64,000 bases of DNA. It comes from Streptomyces sp. NBC_00102. Its GTDB lineage: Bacteria > Actinomycetota > Actinomycetes > Streptomycetales > Streptomycetaceae. The translations under genes and the position numbers were made by a program. Positions 32,576 to 41,802 of this stretch are shown here, one piece after another (position 1 is the first letter of the stretch; every line of letters starts with the position of its first letter). The notes beneath the pieces are model-generated. The model did not search any database and was not told the DNA's origin. It saw only the letters and a program-made list of their open reading frames with translations. The stretch spans positions 4,545,501 through 4,609,500 of the forward strand of contig NZ_JAPEMC010000001.1 of assembly GCF_026343115.1 (NCBI RefSeq), given 5' to 3'.

Positions 32576-32936
32576 GATGACTCCCTCCTAGGAACAAGCT
32601 GAGTTTAGGGACTACCAACACGGCCGTACGACCCGTCCCCATGGGTGAGCTTGCCCACACGGAGCGTGATTTCTAGGCTTCCGGAGTCGCAAAATCCCTT
32701 GTCGGACCACGGTACGCCGCGATCCTCAACCGCACAGTAGCCACGAGGTGTGGTCCAGGTCTCTGTCCGTAGGCGCAACGACCGATGGCTTTTCTTTGTC
32801 GGGTCCCCACGAACGGGTGATGAATTCCTTGCCGCGCGGCCGAACCCCGACGGACGTGCAAGGGCTCTTGTCCAGATGTTTACCCGACAGTAGGGTCCGC
32901 GGTGTCGGGTAACTATGGGTAACAGGGGGTGGCGCC
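32576..32936. other. 361-bp divergent intergenic region with a 10-bp inverted repeat
   Basis: Shared upstream region of the carboxylase alpha gene and a small membrane protein gene. The clearest element is an inverted repeat TTACCCGACA/TGTCGGGTAA (32880-32889 and 32903-32912) around TAGGGT (32891-32896), which resembles a -10 element about 40 bp before the GTG at 32937. An operator or 5' hairpin are both possible. I see no gene in the remainder. Confidence 0.55.
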
Positions 32937-33428
32937 GTGGTGCGCAGACCGGTGGCCGTCGTGACCGCGCTCGTTCTCCTCGCCGAGGCGGTGGGCGTGG
33001 CGATCGTCAACGTCGTCCTCGCCACGGTGGCGGAGAACCAGAACATGTCGCTGGCGGGCCTGGAGCCCGGGGCGATGAGCACCGGCGCCTGGGCGATGGG
33101 CGGTGTCTCGACCGTTCTGCTGGCGGCCGTCGCGCTGATCGCGCTGACCGCCGCGGTGCGCGACCGCTCCCCGGGCCGGGTGGGACGGTTCGCGCTGATC
33201 GCCACCGCGGTCGTGCACGGGGTGCTCGGCGCCCTGGTGGTGGGGCTGGTCGGATGGTCCGCCTTCGTCGTCCTGATGGTCGCGCTGGCACTGATCGTCG
33301 GCACCCTGATCGGTTACGGCCCCGAGCGCCGCAAGCCCGCGGCGGCCGCGGGGAACCCCGGCGCGGGGGGAGCGCCCGAGACAGCGGGGCCCCCGGCGCC
33401 TCCGGCGATCAGCCCCACAACTCCGTGA
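32937..33428 (+). CDS. Small membrane protein, four predicted helices
   Basis: Hypothetical membrane protein of 163 aa. Hydrophobic segments lie near residues 5-30, 48-72, 82-103 and 105-125, and the C-terminal 35 residues are Pro/Ala-rich ([17 protein letters not shown]). No domain recognised; it looks like the small DUF-type membrane proteins of Streptomyces. GTG 32937 has AGGGGGTGG upstream; GTG 32940 is the alternative. Its 3' end overlaps the convergent maf gene by 20 bp. Confidence 0.72.
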   Translation: MVRRPVAVVTALVLLAEAVGVAIVNVVLATVAENQNMSLAGLEPGAMSTGAWAMGGVSTVLLAAVALIALTAAVRDRSPGRVGRFALIATAVVHGVLGALVVGLVGWSAFVVLMVALALIVGTLIGYGPERRKPAAAAGNPGAGGAPETAGPPAPPAISPTTP

Positions 33429-34020
33429 CCGACACGCCCAGTTCGCCGAGGAGGCGGCGCAGCAGCGGCAACGAGAGCCCGATCACGTTGGAGTGGTCGC
33501 CCTCGATGGAGTCGATGAACGGACCCGAGAGGCCGTCCAGGGTGAACGCCCCGGCGACGTACAGCGGTTCGCCCGTGGCGACGTAGGCGGCGACCTCGGT
33601 GTCGGTGGGCTCACCGAAGCGCACGACCGTGGACGCGGTCGCGGACGCCGTGCGCCCGCTCGCCGTGTCGATCACGCTGTGGCCGGTCCGCAGCACTCCG
33701 GCGCGGCCCCGCATCGCCTGCCAGCGGGCCGTGGCCTCCTCGGCGTCGGCGGGCTTGCCGAGCGCCTCCCCGTCCAGGTCGAGCACCGAATCGCACCCCA
33801 CCACCAGGGCGTCCGCCGCCTCGGGGAGCGCCGCCACGGCGGCGGCCTTCGCCTGCGCGAGGACCAGTGCCAGTTCGCCGGGGGTCGGTGCGGAGAGCGC
33901 GTCCTCGTCCACCCCGCTGACGATCTTCTCGGGGGTGAAGCCCGCCTGCCGCAGCAGGCCGAGACGGGCGGGGGAGGCGGAGGCGAGCACGAGCCGGCGC
34001 TTGGCAGTCATGCGCGCCAT
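33409..34020 (-). CDS. Maf-like nucleoside triphosphate pyrophosphatase
   Basis: Cytosolic protein of about 203 aa of the Maf/HAM1-like family, which hydrolyses dTTP/UTP or modified nucleotides in house-cleaning. Features: [20 protein letters not shown] at the N terminus, the catalytic [12 protein letters not shown] near residue 75, and [41 protein letters not shown] toward the end. It is commonly found near the carboxylase epsilon/beta genes in Streptomyces; here a 5.4-kb block separates them. ATG 34020 gives the family length; ATG 34011 is also possible. Confidence 0.88.
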   Translation of the reverse strand: MARMTAKRRLVLASASPARLGLLRQAGFTPEKIVSGVDEDALSAPTPGELALVLAQAKAAAVAALPEAADALVVGCDSVLDLDGEALGKPADAEEATARWQAMRGRAGVLRTGHSVIDTASGRTASATASTVVRFGEPTDTEVAAYVATGEPLYVAGAFTLDGLSGPFIDSIEGDHSNVIGLSLPLLRRLLGELGVSVTELWG

Positions 34021-34193
34021 CGTAGGTCGCCGGCCGGTCCGGGCCGCCCGGGTTCCCGGCGCGGCCGGCTCCGTGCGGCGGTCGCGGGGTGCCGGGGCTC
34101 CCCGGGCGGCCCGCCGGCCCGGGCCGCGCGGGCGGTGTGACGGCGGGAGGCGCGGCCCGGGCGGCCGGGGTGGGCCGGCCAGGGGGCGGGAGT

Positions 34194-34703
34194 TCAGGGG
34201 CGGGGCGCGGGCGGGCGGGGGTGCGTGTCCTGATCGGCCAAGTGGCCGTCCATGGTGGCGTTCAGGTCCGCCATGAACGCTTCGACCTGTCCCAGGAACC
34301 GGGGCGAGTGGTGCGACATCGTGGCGTCGAGGCGCTGGGCGAGCGGTCCGAAGAACTCGTCCGCCCTCTCCTGGATGTGCGATCCGCTGCGCAGGGTGAC
34401 GATGCGCCGGTCGGAGTGCTCGCGGGCGCGGGTGATGTGCCCTGCCGATTCGAGGCGGTTCAGGAGTGCGGTGGTGGCGCCCGTGGAGAGGGGGATCCGC
34501 TCGCTCAGTCTCGCCGGTGACAGGGGGGTGCCGCGCTCCTCGGCGGCGGCGATCTCCAGGACCGCGGTGGCGTCGGTGGAATGCAGGCCGAGCCAGGAGG
34601 CGAAGCGCCGGCTGAGCTCGGCGTAGTGGCTGCCGTAGATCCTCAGCGATTCCATCAGCCGCTCGCGCTGCTCCGCGACGCCGTCGTCCACGGCTTCCTC
34701 CAT
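34194..34703 (-). CDS. MarR-family transcriptional regulator of the adjacent efflux gene
   Basis: Regulator of 169 aa with a winged HTH ([60 protein letters not shown], about residues 43-105) and helical dimerisation ends. Divergent from a DHA2-type efflux gene with a 142-bp shared region, the classic repressor/pump layout. ATG 34703 has GGAGG at 6 nt; an upstream in-frame start would extend into the promoter region. Confidence 0.9.
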   Translation of the reverse strand: MEEAVDDGVAEQRERLMESLRIYGSHYAELSRRFASWLGLHSTDATAVLEIAAAEERGTPLSPARLSERIPLSTGATTALLNRLESAGHITRAREHSDRRIVTLRSGSHIQERADEFFGPLAQRLDATMSHHSPRFLGQVEAFMADLNATMDGHLADQDTHPRPPAPRP

Positions 34704-34781
34704 GCCGGTCCTCCACCCTTTGTCCACTGCCGCTGTCTTCTGCCGTGCGATCCGCGTGGGCCAATCCGCTCCGACTCCGCT

Positions 34782-34835
34782 TTGACAACCTACCGCCACC
34801 ACTTTACCTTCATGATGGAATTACTTCACCATGGA
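34782..34835 (+). promoter_or_regulatory. Consensus promoter and direct repeats before the efflux gene
   Basis: TTGACA (34782-34787), 17-bp spacer, TACCTT (34805-34810): the best consensus-like housekeeping promoter in the window. Just downstream are direct repeats CTTCATGATGGA (34808-34819) and CTTCACCATGGA (34824-34835), 16 bp apart, which overlap the -10 and start site and could bind the MarR repressor. Confidence 0.7.
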
Positions 34836-34845
34836 GGTATCTGGC

Positions 34846-36342
34846 GTGCGTGAACCGTCTCCCACTCCCGACGGGGCGACCGGGCCCCACCGATGGCTGA
34901 TCCTGGCGGTGATGATCGTCGCGGAGATCATGGATCTCCTGGACGCCTCGATCGTCAACGTCGCCGGACCGGACCTGGAAGAGTCGCTCGGTGCCGGTTC
35001 GGCCGGACTGCAATGGGTGATCGGCGGCTACGCCCTCACCCTGGGCGCCGGGCTCGTGCTGGGCGGCCGGCTCGGCGACCGCTACGGCCGGCGCCGGATG
35101 TTCCTGATCGGACTCGCGGCTTTCACCGCGTGCTCCCTGCTGTGTGCGGCCGCGCCCGGCATCGGTTCGCTGATCGCCTTCCGCCTGCTGCAGGGCGCAG
35201 CCGGGGCCGTGCTGCTGCCCCAGGGGCTGGGCCTGCTGCGGGAGAACTTCTCCGGCCCCGAGCTCACCAAGGTCTTCGCCGTCTTCGGGCCCGTCCTGGG
35301 GCTGGGCGGCATCATCGGCCCCGTTCTGGGCGGCTTCCTCATCGAGGGCGACTTCTTCGGGCTCGGCTGGCGCTCGGTGTTCCTGATCAACCTGCCCATC
35401 GGCGTCGTGGCGCTGATCGTCGCCGCCAGGTTCGTGCCCAGGAAGGCGGGCGACCGCTCGGTCCGGGTCGATGCGGCCGGTGCCGTGCTGGTCGTGATCG
35501 CCTGCGCCCTGCTGGTGCTGCCGCTCAATCAGGGGCAGGAGGAGGGCTGGCCGCTGTGGACGTGGGTGTCCATGGCCGCATCGGTGGCCGGATTCGCCCT
35601 CTTCGCCCTTCAGCAGCGCCGTACGGCCAACGGGGGGAGGGAGCCGTTGGTGACTCCGAGCCTGCTGCGCAAGCCGGCCTTCACCGTCGGACTCGGCGGC
35701 ATCGCCCTGTTCTTCGGCGGGCTGATCGGCACGCAGCTCGTACTGACCCTGTTCCTCCAGATCGGCCGGCACTTCACCGCCGGCGAGGCGGGGCTGGGCA
35801 ACCTGCCCCTCGCCGTGGGGACCGCGATCGGCGGCGCGGTCAGCGGCGCGTTCCTCGCCGACAGGATCGGCCGCAAGGTGCTGCAGGCCGGACCACTGGT
35901 CCAGCTGGCCGGCGCTGCCGTGCTGTGGTTCGAGCTCGACGGCCTCGACGCGTCCTCGTTCTCGGTCTGGGACATCGTTCCCGGCGTGGCGGTGGCGGGT
36001 GTCGGCGCCGGCATGGTGATCGCCGCACTGTTCGGTTTCATCCTGGCCGCGGTCGACGACGACGAGATCGGGTCCGCCTCCGGTGTCCTTTCGGCGGTCC
36101 AGGCGGTCGGTGGCTCCATCGGCGTCGCGGTCTTCGGCTCGGTGTTCTTCGCCCGGGTCGAGGCCGGTGACTTCACCGGCGGTTTCCGTCGCGCGCTGAT
36201 CGTCCAGGCGTGCCTGCTGGTGGCCTTCTTCGCGAGCACCTTCCTGTTGCCGAGGAAGGGGCGCCCCGAAGAGGACCAGCACGCCGTCACCACCGGGGCG
36301 GCGGTCGACGGCTCCGGCCCCGAGCGGAATCTCGCCGTCTGA
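34846..36342 (+). CDS. DHA2-family (EmrB/QacA-like) MFS efflux transporter
   Basis: Membrane exporter of 498 aa with about 14 hydrophobic segments. N-terminal MIVAEIMDLLDASIVNVAGPDLEESLGAG with the family's LD(A/T)SIVNVA pattern, motif A GGRLGDRYGRRRMFLIG, motif C region GPVLGLGGIIGPVLGGFL, and a C-terminal half with NLPLAVGTAIGGAVSGAFLADRIGRK. Probably extrudes drugs or other amphiphiles by proton antiport. GTG 34846 has a perfect GGAGGT 7 nt upstream; that site overlaps the ATG at 34831, ruling the latter out. Confidence 0.92.
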   Translation: MREPSPTPDGATGPHRWLILAVMIVAEIMDLLDASIVNVAGPDLEESLGAGSAGLQWVIGGYALTLGAGLVLGGRLGDRYGRRRMFLIGLAAFTACSLLCAAAPGIGSLIAFRLLQGAAGAVLLPQGLGLLRENFSGPELTKVFAVFGPVLGLGGIIGPVLGGFLIEGDFFGLGWRSVFLINLPIGVVALIVAARFVPRKAGDRSVRVDAAGAVLVVIACALLVLPLNQGQEEGWPLWTWVSMAASVAGFALFALQQRRTANGGREPLVTPSLLRKPAFTVGLGGIALFFGGLIGTQLVLTLFLQIGRHFTAGEAGLGNLPLAVGTAIGGAVSGAFLADRIGRKVLQAGPLVQLAGAAVLWFELDGLDASSFSVWDIVPGVAVAGVGAGMVIAALFGFILAAVDDDEIGSASGVLSAVQAVGGSIGVAVFGSVFFARVEAGDFTGGFRRALIVQACLLVAFFASTFLLPRKGRPEEDQHAVTTGAAVDGSGPERNLAV

Positions 36343-36494
36343 GATCCGGCCCGGAGCGTGCGCGCGGCGGCCTCGGCCGGTTGGGACGGAACGCCCGTTC
36401 CGTTTGGCCGGCCCGTCCGTGTCCGCCCGGCCGACGATCGCCCGTGGAGGTGATACCTCAATGCGCCTTGACGTGCCCGGACGGCTCAATGCAT

Positions 36495-36513
36495 CATTGG
36501 ACTAGTTCATTGG
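36495..36513 (+). promoter_or_regulatory. Candidate GntR (YtrA-type) autoregulatory site
   Basis: CATTGG-ACTAGTT-CATTGG: two 6-bp direct repeats flanking the palindrome ACTAGT, 20 bp before the GntR start. Position at the promoter of a self-regulated YtrA-like operon suggests an operator; not established. Confidence 0.4.
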
Positions 36514-36532
36514 TTCTACGGGAGGTGAAGCC

Positions 36533-36946
36533 ATGGGGTTCGCCTTCCGTATCGATCGGCGCGGTGGCGTCCCGAACTACGTCCAGATCATCCAGCAGGT
36601 CCAGCAGGCACTCCGGCTGGGTCTGCTGAAGCCGGGTGACCGGCTGCCCACCGCGCGGGCGGTGGTGGAAGCGACCGCGCTCAACCCCAACACCGTGCTC
36701 AAGGCGTACCGCGAGCTGGAGTCCCAGGGACTCGTCGAGACCCGGCGCAGACACGGGACCTTCGTGACCGGCACCCTCGGCGCCTCCTCGGCCGACTCGC
36801 CCTGGCGGGTGGAGCTCGCGGACGTGGCCGCCCGGGCCGCCGCCGAGGGAGCCGAACGCGACGACCTCGCCGCCCTGTTCAACGACGTGCTGGACGACCT
36901 CTACCTCCCGAAGGAGCCCGATGACGTTCCCCACCGGCAGCCCTGA
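36533..36946 (+). CDS. GntR-family regulator, YtrA subfamily
   Basis: Short GntR protein of 137 aa. The winged HTH spans residues 13-85 (PNYVQIIQQVQQALRLGLLKPGDRLPTARAVVEATALNPNTVLKAYRELESQGLVETRRRHGTFV), followed by a helical tail of only about 50 residues, typical of YtrA repressors that control neighbouring ABC transporters. GGGAGGT precedes ATG 36533. Its 3' end overlaps the ABC ATPase gene by 26 bp, so it is the first gene of that operon. Confidence 0.92.
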   Translation: MGFAFRIDRRGGVPNYVQIIQQVQQALRLGLLKPGDRLPTARAVVEATALNPNTVLKAYRELESQGLVETRRRHGTFVTGTLGASSADSPWRVELADVAARAAAEGAERDDLAALFNDVLDDLYLPKEPDDVPHRQP

Positions 36947-37826
36947 CACGGCGCTCGCGGCCCACGGGGTCACCCAGAGATACGGGCGCAGGGGCAGGAA
37001 CGTCCTCGACCGGTGCACCTTCGGCGTCCCCGCAGGCGTCGTCTCCGCTCTCGTGGGTCCCAACGGATCCGGAAAAACTACCCTGTTGGAACTCGCGGCC
37101 GGCGTGCGTCGGCCCGCGTCCGGGACGGTCGAAGTCCTGGGCGGACCGCCGGGAGCCGGACACCCCCGGGTCGCCTACCTGGCCCAACACCGGCCGTTGT
37201 TCAACGGGTTCACGGTCGGCGAGATGCTGCGCGTGGGCGCCCGGACCAACGGGTCCAACTGGGACGCCGAGCTGGCCGGGCGGATCGCCCGGCCGCTGCG
37301 CGACGACCGGGTCGGCGCCCTGTCCGGCGGCCAGCGCACCCGCCTGGCCCTGGCCCTCGCCCTCGGCAAACGCGCCGACCTGCTGCTGCTGGACGAGCCG
37401 ATGGCCGATCTCGACGTGCTGGCGCGGCAGGAGTTGATGGGGCTGCTCATGGCGCACGTCGCCGACACCGGCACCACCGTGGTGATGTCCTCCCACATCA
37501 TCTCCGAGCTGGCCGACGTCTGCGACCACCTGCTCCTGCTCGACCGGGGCACGGTCAGGCTCTGCGGCGACATCGACGAACTGACCGCGTCTCACGCCGT
37601 GGTCGCGGTGACCGGCGGCCCCGACCGCCTCGGCGGGCACACCGTCGTGGAGTCCCGCCCGGCCGGACGCGGCACCAGCGCGCTCATCCGTCCCGCCGGG
37701 CCGCTGCCCGCCGCCTGGGACGCCCGGACCCCCTCGCTGGAGGAACTGGTCCTCGCCCACCTCACCCCCGCCGCCGCGGGTCACACGGCCGCTCCGGCCA
37801 CTCTCAGCAAGGAAGACGCCGCATGA
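36921..37826 (+). CDS. ABC exporter ATP-binding protein
   Basis: ATPase of 301 aa: Walker A ALVGPNGSGKTTLLELAAG (about 45-60), Q-loop AYLAQHRPLF, signature LSGGQRTRLAL, Walker B DLLLLDEPMADLD, switch histidine VMSSHIISEL. The C-terminal 80 residues form the accessory domain seen in CcmA/YtrB-like exporters. ATG 36921 follows AAGGAG and lies within the GntR gene. It couples to the permease that starts 4 bp before its stop. Substrate unknown. Confidence 0.92.
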   Translation: MTFPTGSPDTALAAHGVTQRYGRRGRNVLDRCTFGVPAGVVSALVGPNGSGKTTLLELAAGVRRPASGTVEVLGGPPGAGHPRVAYLAQHRPLFNGFTVGEMLRVGARTNGSNWDAELAGRIARPLRDDRVGALSGGQRTRLALALALGKRADLLLLDEPMADLDVLARQELMGLLMAHVADTGTTVVMSSHIISELADVCDHLLLLDRGTVRLCGDIDELTASHAVVAVTGGPDRLGGHTVVESRPAGRGTSALIRPAGPLPAAWDARTPSLEELVLAHLTPAAAGHTAAPATLSKEDAA

Positions 37827-38737
37827 GCGCCCCCGCCGCCGCCTCGCCCGCCCTGCCCACCCGGGCCGGACGCGGTCTGCCGCTCGTGCGCATCGCCGTA
37901 CGGCAGTACCGGTGGGTCGCGCTCGTCCTCCTGCTGCCGGCCGCGTACGTCTGCGCCGCGATCCTCCACCACTACGCCAGTTGGGCCGACGCCCTGGCCC
38001 TGCGTGACCATGTCGGAAGCCAGGCCTACCACTTCGGGCGCTACACGGACGACGCCCACCAGGTGACCGGGCGGCTCGTGGACGACGGCTCGTCACTCGC
38101 CTTCCGGCCCGCTCTGCTCGCCGCGCTCGTCACCGCCGTGCTGACCGCGCGGGAGTGGGAGACCCGCCGGGTCGTCCTCGCGCTGACCCAGTCGGTCACG
38201 CCCCGGCGGTGGTTCACCGTCCGCTGGGCGGTCCAGGCGGCGTTCCTCGCGGCGGTGACCGTCCCCGGGGTTGCGCTGTACCGGATCAGCGCCGTGCACG
38301 GCTTCCGCCTCGGCCTGCTCACCTACGGCGCCGAACGGCAGAACGCGTACTACACGATCGGCCCGGTGACCGTCGCCCACGTCCTTCTCGGAGTCGCGGC
38401 CGGAGCGCTGTGCGGCACCCTCCTGCGCCGCACCCTGCCGGCCCTCGTCGCGGCGCCCGTCCTCACCTGGCTGGTCGCCGGAGCGGTGGTCCGCTCCCGG
38501 GCCGTGCTGCTGGTCGACTTCCCGCTGTTCTCCAAGGTCCACGGCTTCCACCCGGGCGGAGTGGCCGGACTCCAGTTCTACGACGCCCTGCCCCAGGACA
38601 GCTACCTCATGAACGCCCTCGAACCCGGTGACTACTGGGGCTTCCAGATCGCCTCCAGCGCGCTGGTGCTCGCCGCCGCGGCCCTGCTCGCCGTCGCCGC
38701 GCTCCGCGTACTGCGCCGCCGCACCGCTCAGTACTGA
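37823..38737 (+). CDS. ABC exporter permease
   Basis: Membrane protein of 304 aa with about six hydrophobic segments: first near 29-50 (YRWVALVLLLPAAYVCAAIL), then 92-112, 132-150, 180-200, 206-225 and 275-298. A loop TREWETRRVVLALTQSVTPRRWFTVRW between the second and third helices is typical of ABC-2-type permeases. It overlaps the ATPase gene by 4 bp. A 118-bp gap follows. Confidence 0.88.
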   Translation: MSAPAAASPALPTRAGRGLPLVRIAVRQYRWVALVLLLPAAYVCAAILHHYASWADALALRDHVGSQAYHFGRYTDDAHQVTGRLVDDGSSLAFRPALLAALVTAVLTAREWETRRVVLALTQSVTPRRWFTVRWAVQAAFLAAVTVPGVALYRISAVHGFRLGLLTYGAERQNAYYTIGPVTVAHVLLGVAAGALCGTLLRRTLPALVAAPVLTWLVAGAVVRSRAVLLVDFPLFSKVHGFHPGGVAGLQFYDALPQDSYLMNALEPGDYWGFQIASSALVLAAAALLAVAALRVLRRRTAQY

Positions 38738-38855
38738 CCGACGCGGACCTCTCCGCCCCACGCGCTGCCGGAGTCGTCGGCAGCGGCTCCGCCCTGCCCC
38801 GCCGCTCTTCGCTCCACCGCTCTTCGCCCGCTCTTCCCCCGAGAAAGCAGCCACC

Positions 38856-39551
38856 ATGACGACGCACGCCACCGGCCACCAGGACACCGACGGCCAAGAG
38901 GTTCGCCGGTACCTCGACGCCGTCGAGCAGGCCGTCTCGGCCCTGCCGGCACGTCGACGCAAGGAGACGGTCGGGGGCGTCGCCGAACGCGTCGCCGTCG
39001 CCCTCGCCGAACGTCCCGGGCAGCTCGCGCGGATCCTCGCCGAACTCGGCGCCCCGGAGCAGGTCGGCGCGGCAGCCGTGGACGCGTACCAGGCGGACGT
39101 GGAGGCCCCCTGGTGGAGCAGCCCCCGCCTGATCGTGTGGGGTCTCGCGGCGGGCAGCCTGGTGAGCGTCCTCGGCCGGCTCCCGTCCGGCGACGGGGTT
39201 CAGGAGATCTTCGCCCTCCCGGTCTTCTTCCTGACCTTCGGAGCCTGCGTCGCGCTGTGCCTGTCCCCGTGGTGGAGCCGGGGCCGCAGGTGCGCCGCCC
39301 TCGCCTGGCTCCTGGTGCCGAACCTCTTCCTCAGCCTCGCGATGGGGGCCACCGACAGCCACGGGATACGGATCACGCTGAGCGTCGTGTCGGTCGCCGT
39401 GCGCGCCGGAGTGCTCTGGTGGATGTGGAGCGGCCGGACCACCCCCGAGCCCGACCGTCACCGCTTCCCGCGCTGGGCCAAGGTGCTGAGCTGGATCGCC
39501 GTGGGCGCCGTGGCCGCGGGCGAGACCGTCCTGTGGGCCGTCACGCTGTAG
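38856..39551 (+). CDS. HAAS-domain membrane protein
   Basis: Protein of 231 aa. The N-terminal 65 residues (EVRRYLDAVEQAVSALPARRRKETVGGVAERVAVAL...LGAPEQVGAAAVDAY) form a HAAS/DUF1700-like helical domain, which in firmicutes and actinomycetes accompanies PadR or YtrA-type regulators and senses membrane events. Four or five membrane helices follow. It ends the GntR-ABC block and probably acts with it. The start ATG 38856 has only a weak GAGAAAG upstream. Confidence 0.8.
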   Translation: MTTHATGHQDTDGQEVRRYLDAVEQAVSALPARRRKETVGGVAERVAVALAERPGQLARILAELGAPEQVGAAAVDAYQADVEAPWWSSPRLIVWGLAAGSLVSVLGRLPSGDGVQEIFALPVFFLTFGACVALCLSPWWSRGRRCAALAWLLVPNLFLSLAMGATDSHGIRITLSVVSVAVRAGVLWWMWSGRTTPEPDRHRFPRWAKVLSWIAVGAVAAGETVLWAVTL

Positions 39552-39561
39552 GCGCGAGCGC

Positions 39562-39690
39562 TCAGCGCAGGCCGAGCACGAACATCCCGACCACCATGGC
39601 CAGCGCGAGGAGGATCCCCGCGCGCCGCAGCATCTCCTGGGCGTCGCGCAGTTCCTTCGGCGGGCGGTTGTCGGGATCGGACCAGAGCAT
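39562..39690 (-). CDS. 42-aa single-helix membrane protein
   Basis: Short gene easily missed: ATG 39690 to TGA 39562. It begins MLWSDPDNRPPKELRDAQEM, a polar N-terminal half, then one membrane helix (ILLALAMVVGMFVLGLR). GGAG and AGGA elements precede the ATG. It lies 105 bp downstream of the carboxylase epsilon gene on the same strand, with its own inverted repeat upstream. Function unknown; codon use follows the high-GC third-position pattern of real genes here. Confidence 0.7.
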   Translation of the reverse strand: MLWSDPDNRPPKELRDAQEMLRRAGILLALAMVVGMFVLGLR

Positions 39691-39725
39691 GCGTCCGATC
39701 CTGCTCCGCCCGCCGGGGTCCTGCC

Positions 39726-39741
39726 TGAGTACGAGTACTCA
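39726..39741 (-). promoter_or_regulatory. Perfect inverted repeat upstream of the 42-aa gene
   Basis: TGAGTACGAGTACTCA: 7-bp arms around a 2-bp centre, 35 bp before the ATG of the small membrane protein. It is placed like a promoter-overlapping operator. No second copy was noticed in the window. Confidence 0.5.
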
Positions 39742-39795
39742 ACCACCCGAAAGCGGGACCACGGTCACTCTCGGCGACCGGGTGGCCGGGGTGGC

Positions 39796-40002
39796 TCAGG
39801 CGGGCCAGTAGGTGCGCGCCCACGCCGTCGGCCCCGGCAGGGCCCGCGTGGTGCGGGCGATCCGCGCCGGGTCGGACCACTGCGCGGGCGGCGCCGGCGC
39901 GGTGTCCGGCGTCGCCGCCGCCGAAGCGGCGCGCGCCCGGACCACCGCCAGGGCGGCGGCGAGTTCCTCGGGGGTCGGGTTGCCCCGGACGACCTTGATC
40001 AT
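39796..40002 (-). CDS. accE: Acyl-CoA carboxylase epsilon subunit
   Basis: Small soluble protein of 68 aa with the typical epsilon-chain layout: N-terminal helix MIKVVRGNPTPEELAAALAVVRARA, an Ala/Pro-rich linker, and a C-terminal aromatic box (WSDPARIARTTRALPGPTAWARTYWPA). In actinobacteria this subunit stabilises the alpha/beta carboxylase complex and raises activity. It starts 38 bp after the beta-subunit stop with GGAG upstream, in the same operon. Confidence 0.92.
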   Translation of the reverse strand: MIKVVRGNPTPEELAAALAVVRARAASAAATPDTAPAPPAQWSDPARIARTTRALPGPTAWARTYWPA

Positions 40003-40040
40003 GGCGGGCTCCAATCCGTCGGTGTACAGCTGCGCGGGGC

Positions 40041-41621
40041 CTACAGCGGGATGTTGCCGTGCTTCTTCGGCGGCAGGGACTCGCGCTTGGTGCGCAGCTG
40101 GCGCAGCGCCTTCACGACGTGCTTGCGGGTGTCCGAGGGCATGATCACCGCGTCGACGTAGCCGCGTTCGGCCGCGACGTACGGGTTGAGCAGCGCGTCC
40201 TCGTACTCCGTCATCAGCTGCGCGCGGGTCGCGTCGGGGTCCTCGGCGGCGGCGATCGTGCGGCGGTGCAGGATGTTGACCGCGCCCTGCGCGCCCATCA
40301 CGGCGATCTGGGCGGTCGGCCAGGCGAGGTTGACGTCGGCGCCCAGGTGCTTGGAGCCCATGACGTCGTACGCCCCGCCGAACGCCTTGCGGGTGATGAC
40401 CGTGATCAGCGGGACGGTCGCCTCGGCGTAGGCGTAGATCAGTTTGGCGCCCCGGCGGATGATGCCGCCGTACTCCTGGTCCACGCCCGGCAGGAAGCCC
40501 GGCACGTCCACGAAGGTCAGCACCGGCACGTTGAACGCGTCGCAGGTACGGACGAAACGCGCGGCCTTCTCGCTGGCGTCGATGTCGAGGCAACCGGCGA
40601 ACTGCATCGGCTGGTTGGCGACGACACCGACCGGCCGGCCCTCCACGCGGCCGAAGCCGGTGATGATGTTCGGCGCGAACAGCGCCTGGGTCTCCAGGAA
40701 CTCGGCGTCGTCCAGCACGTGCTCGATGGCGGTGTGCATGTCGTACGGCTGGTTCGCCGAGTCGGGGATCAGTGTGTCGAGCTCGCGGTCCTCGTCGGTC
40801 GTCTCCAGGTCCGCCTCCTCCGGGAAGGCCGGCGGCTCGGAGAGGTTGTTCGAAGGCAGGTACGACAGCAGGGACTTGACGTACTCGATGGCGTCCTTCT
40901 CGTCGCCCGCGAGGTGGTGGGCCACACCGGAGGTGGAGTTGTGGGTGCGCGCCCCGCCCAGCTCCTCGAAGCCCACGTCCTCACCGGTGACGGTCTTGAT
41001 GACGTCGGGCCCGGTGATGAACATGTGCGAGGTCTGGTCGACCATGACCGTGAAGTCGGTGATCGCGGGGGAGTAGACCGCACCGCCCGCGCAGGGACCG
41101 ACGATCAGCGAGATCTGCGGCACCACGCCGGACGCGTGCACGTTGCGCCGGAAGATCTCGGCGAACAGCCCGAGCGCCGCCACCCCTTCCTGGATGCGGG
41201 CGCCGCCGCCGTCGTTGATGCCGATGACCGGGCAGCCGGTCTTCAGCGCGAAGTCCATGACCTTGACGATCTTCTCGCCGTAGACCTCGCCCAGGGAACC
41301 GCCGAAGATCGTGAAGTCCTGGGAGTACACGCACACCGGACGGCCGTCGACCGTGCCGTACCCGGTCACCACCCCGTCCCCGTAGGGACGGTTCTTCTCG
41401 ATGCCGAAGTTGGTGGAGCGGTGACGGGCGAACTCGTCCAGCTCCACGAAGGAACCCTCGTCCAGGAGCAGGTCCACCCGCTCCCGCGCGGTGAGTTTGC
41501 CCTTCGCGTGCTGCTTCTCGACCGCGCGCTCGGAACCCGCGTGCGTGGCTTCGCCGATACGGCGCTGCAGGTCCGCGAGCTTGCCCGCGGTGGTGTGGAT
41601 GTCGCTCTGCGGCTCGGACAT
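40041..41621 (-). CDS. pccB: Propionyl-CoA/acyl-CoA carboxylase beta chain (carboxyltransferase)
   Basis: Cytosolic carboxyltransferase of 526 aa that moves carboxyl from biotin to propionyl-CoA (and related acyl-CoAs), giving methylmalonyl-CoA for polyketides and anaplerosis. N-terminal crotonase-like domain: [66 protein letters not shown]-terminal domain: [76 protein letters not shown]. The substrate-selectivity position in that last region carries Asp (GADV-type context), as in PccB rather than malonyl-only enzymes, though I have not aligned it. ATG 41621; divergent from biotin ligase. Confidence 0.93.
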   Translation of the reverse strand: MSEPQSDIHTTAGKLADLQRRIGEATHAGSERAVEKQHAKGKLTARERVDLLLDEGSFVELDEFARHRSTNFGIEKNRPYGDGVVTGYGTVDGRPVCVYSQDFTIFGGSLGEVYGEKIVKVMDFALKTGCPVIGINDGGGARIQEGVAALGLFAEIFRRNVHASGVVPQISLIVGPCAGGAVYSPAITDFTVMVDQTSHMFITGPDVIKTVTGEDVGFEELGGARTHNSTSGVAHHLAGDEKDAIEYVKSLLSYLPSNNLSEPPAFPEEADLETTDEDRELDTLIPDSANQPYDMHTAIEHVLDDAEFLETQALFAPNIITGFGRVEGRPVGVVANQPMQFAGCLDIDASEKAARFVRTCDAFNVPVLTFVDVPGFLPGVDQEYGGIIRRGAKLIYAYAEATVPLITVITRKAFGGAYDVMGSKHLGADVNLAWPTAQIAVMGAQGAVNILHRRTIAAAEDPDATRAQLMTEYEDALLNPYVAAERGYVDAVIMPSDTRKHVVKALRQLRTKRESLPPKKHGNIPL

Positions 41622-41789
41622 CGGGTGGCGGCTCCCTGCCTGGTCACGGGACATGACGGGGGCTCGGTCCGCGGCGACGGGCCCGGCACGCACCCACGGG
41701 AAGCCCTCGTTCCTGTACAGCTACTGCCTCGTAGCGTATCGGCGGGCCCGTCGATCGGCAGTGCGTCCTCGTGCGTCCTTTGCCACACC

Positions 41790-41802
41790 TAGGGTGGCTT
41801 GT
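41790..41802 (+). promoter_or_regulatory. Leaderless promoter of the biotin ligase gene
   Basis: TAGGGT (41790-41795) ends exactly 7 nt before ATG 41803, so transcription should begin at or next to the A of the start codon. Confidence 0.65.
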
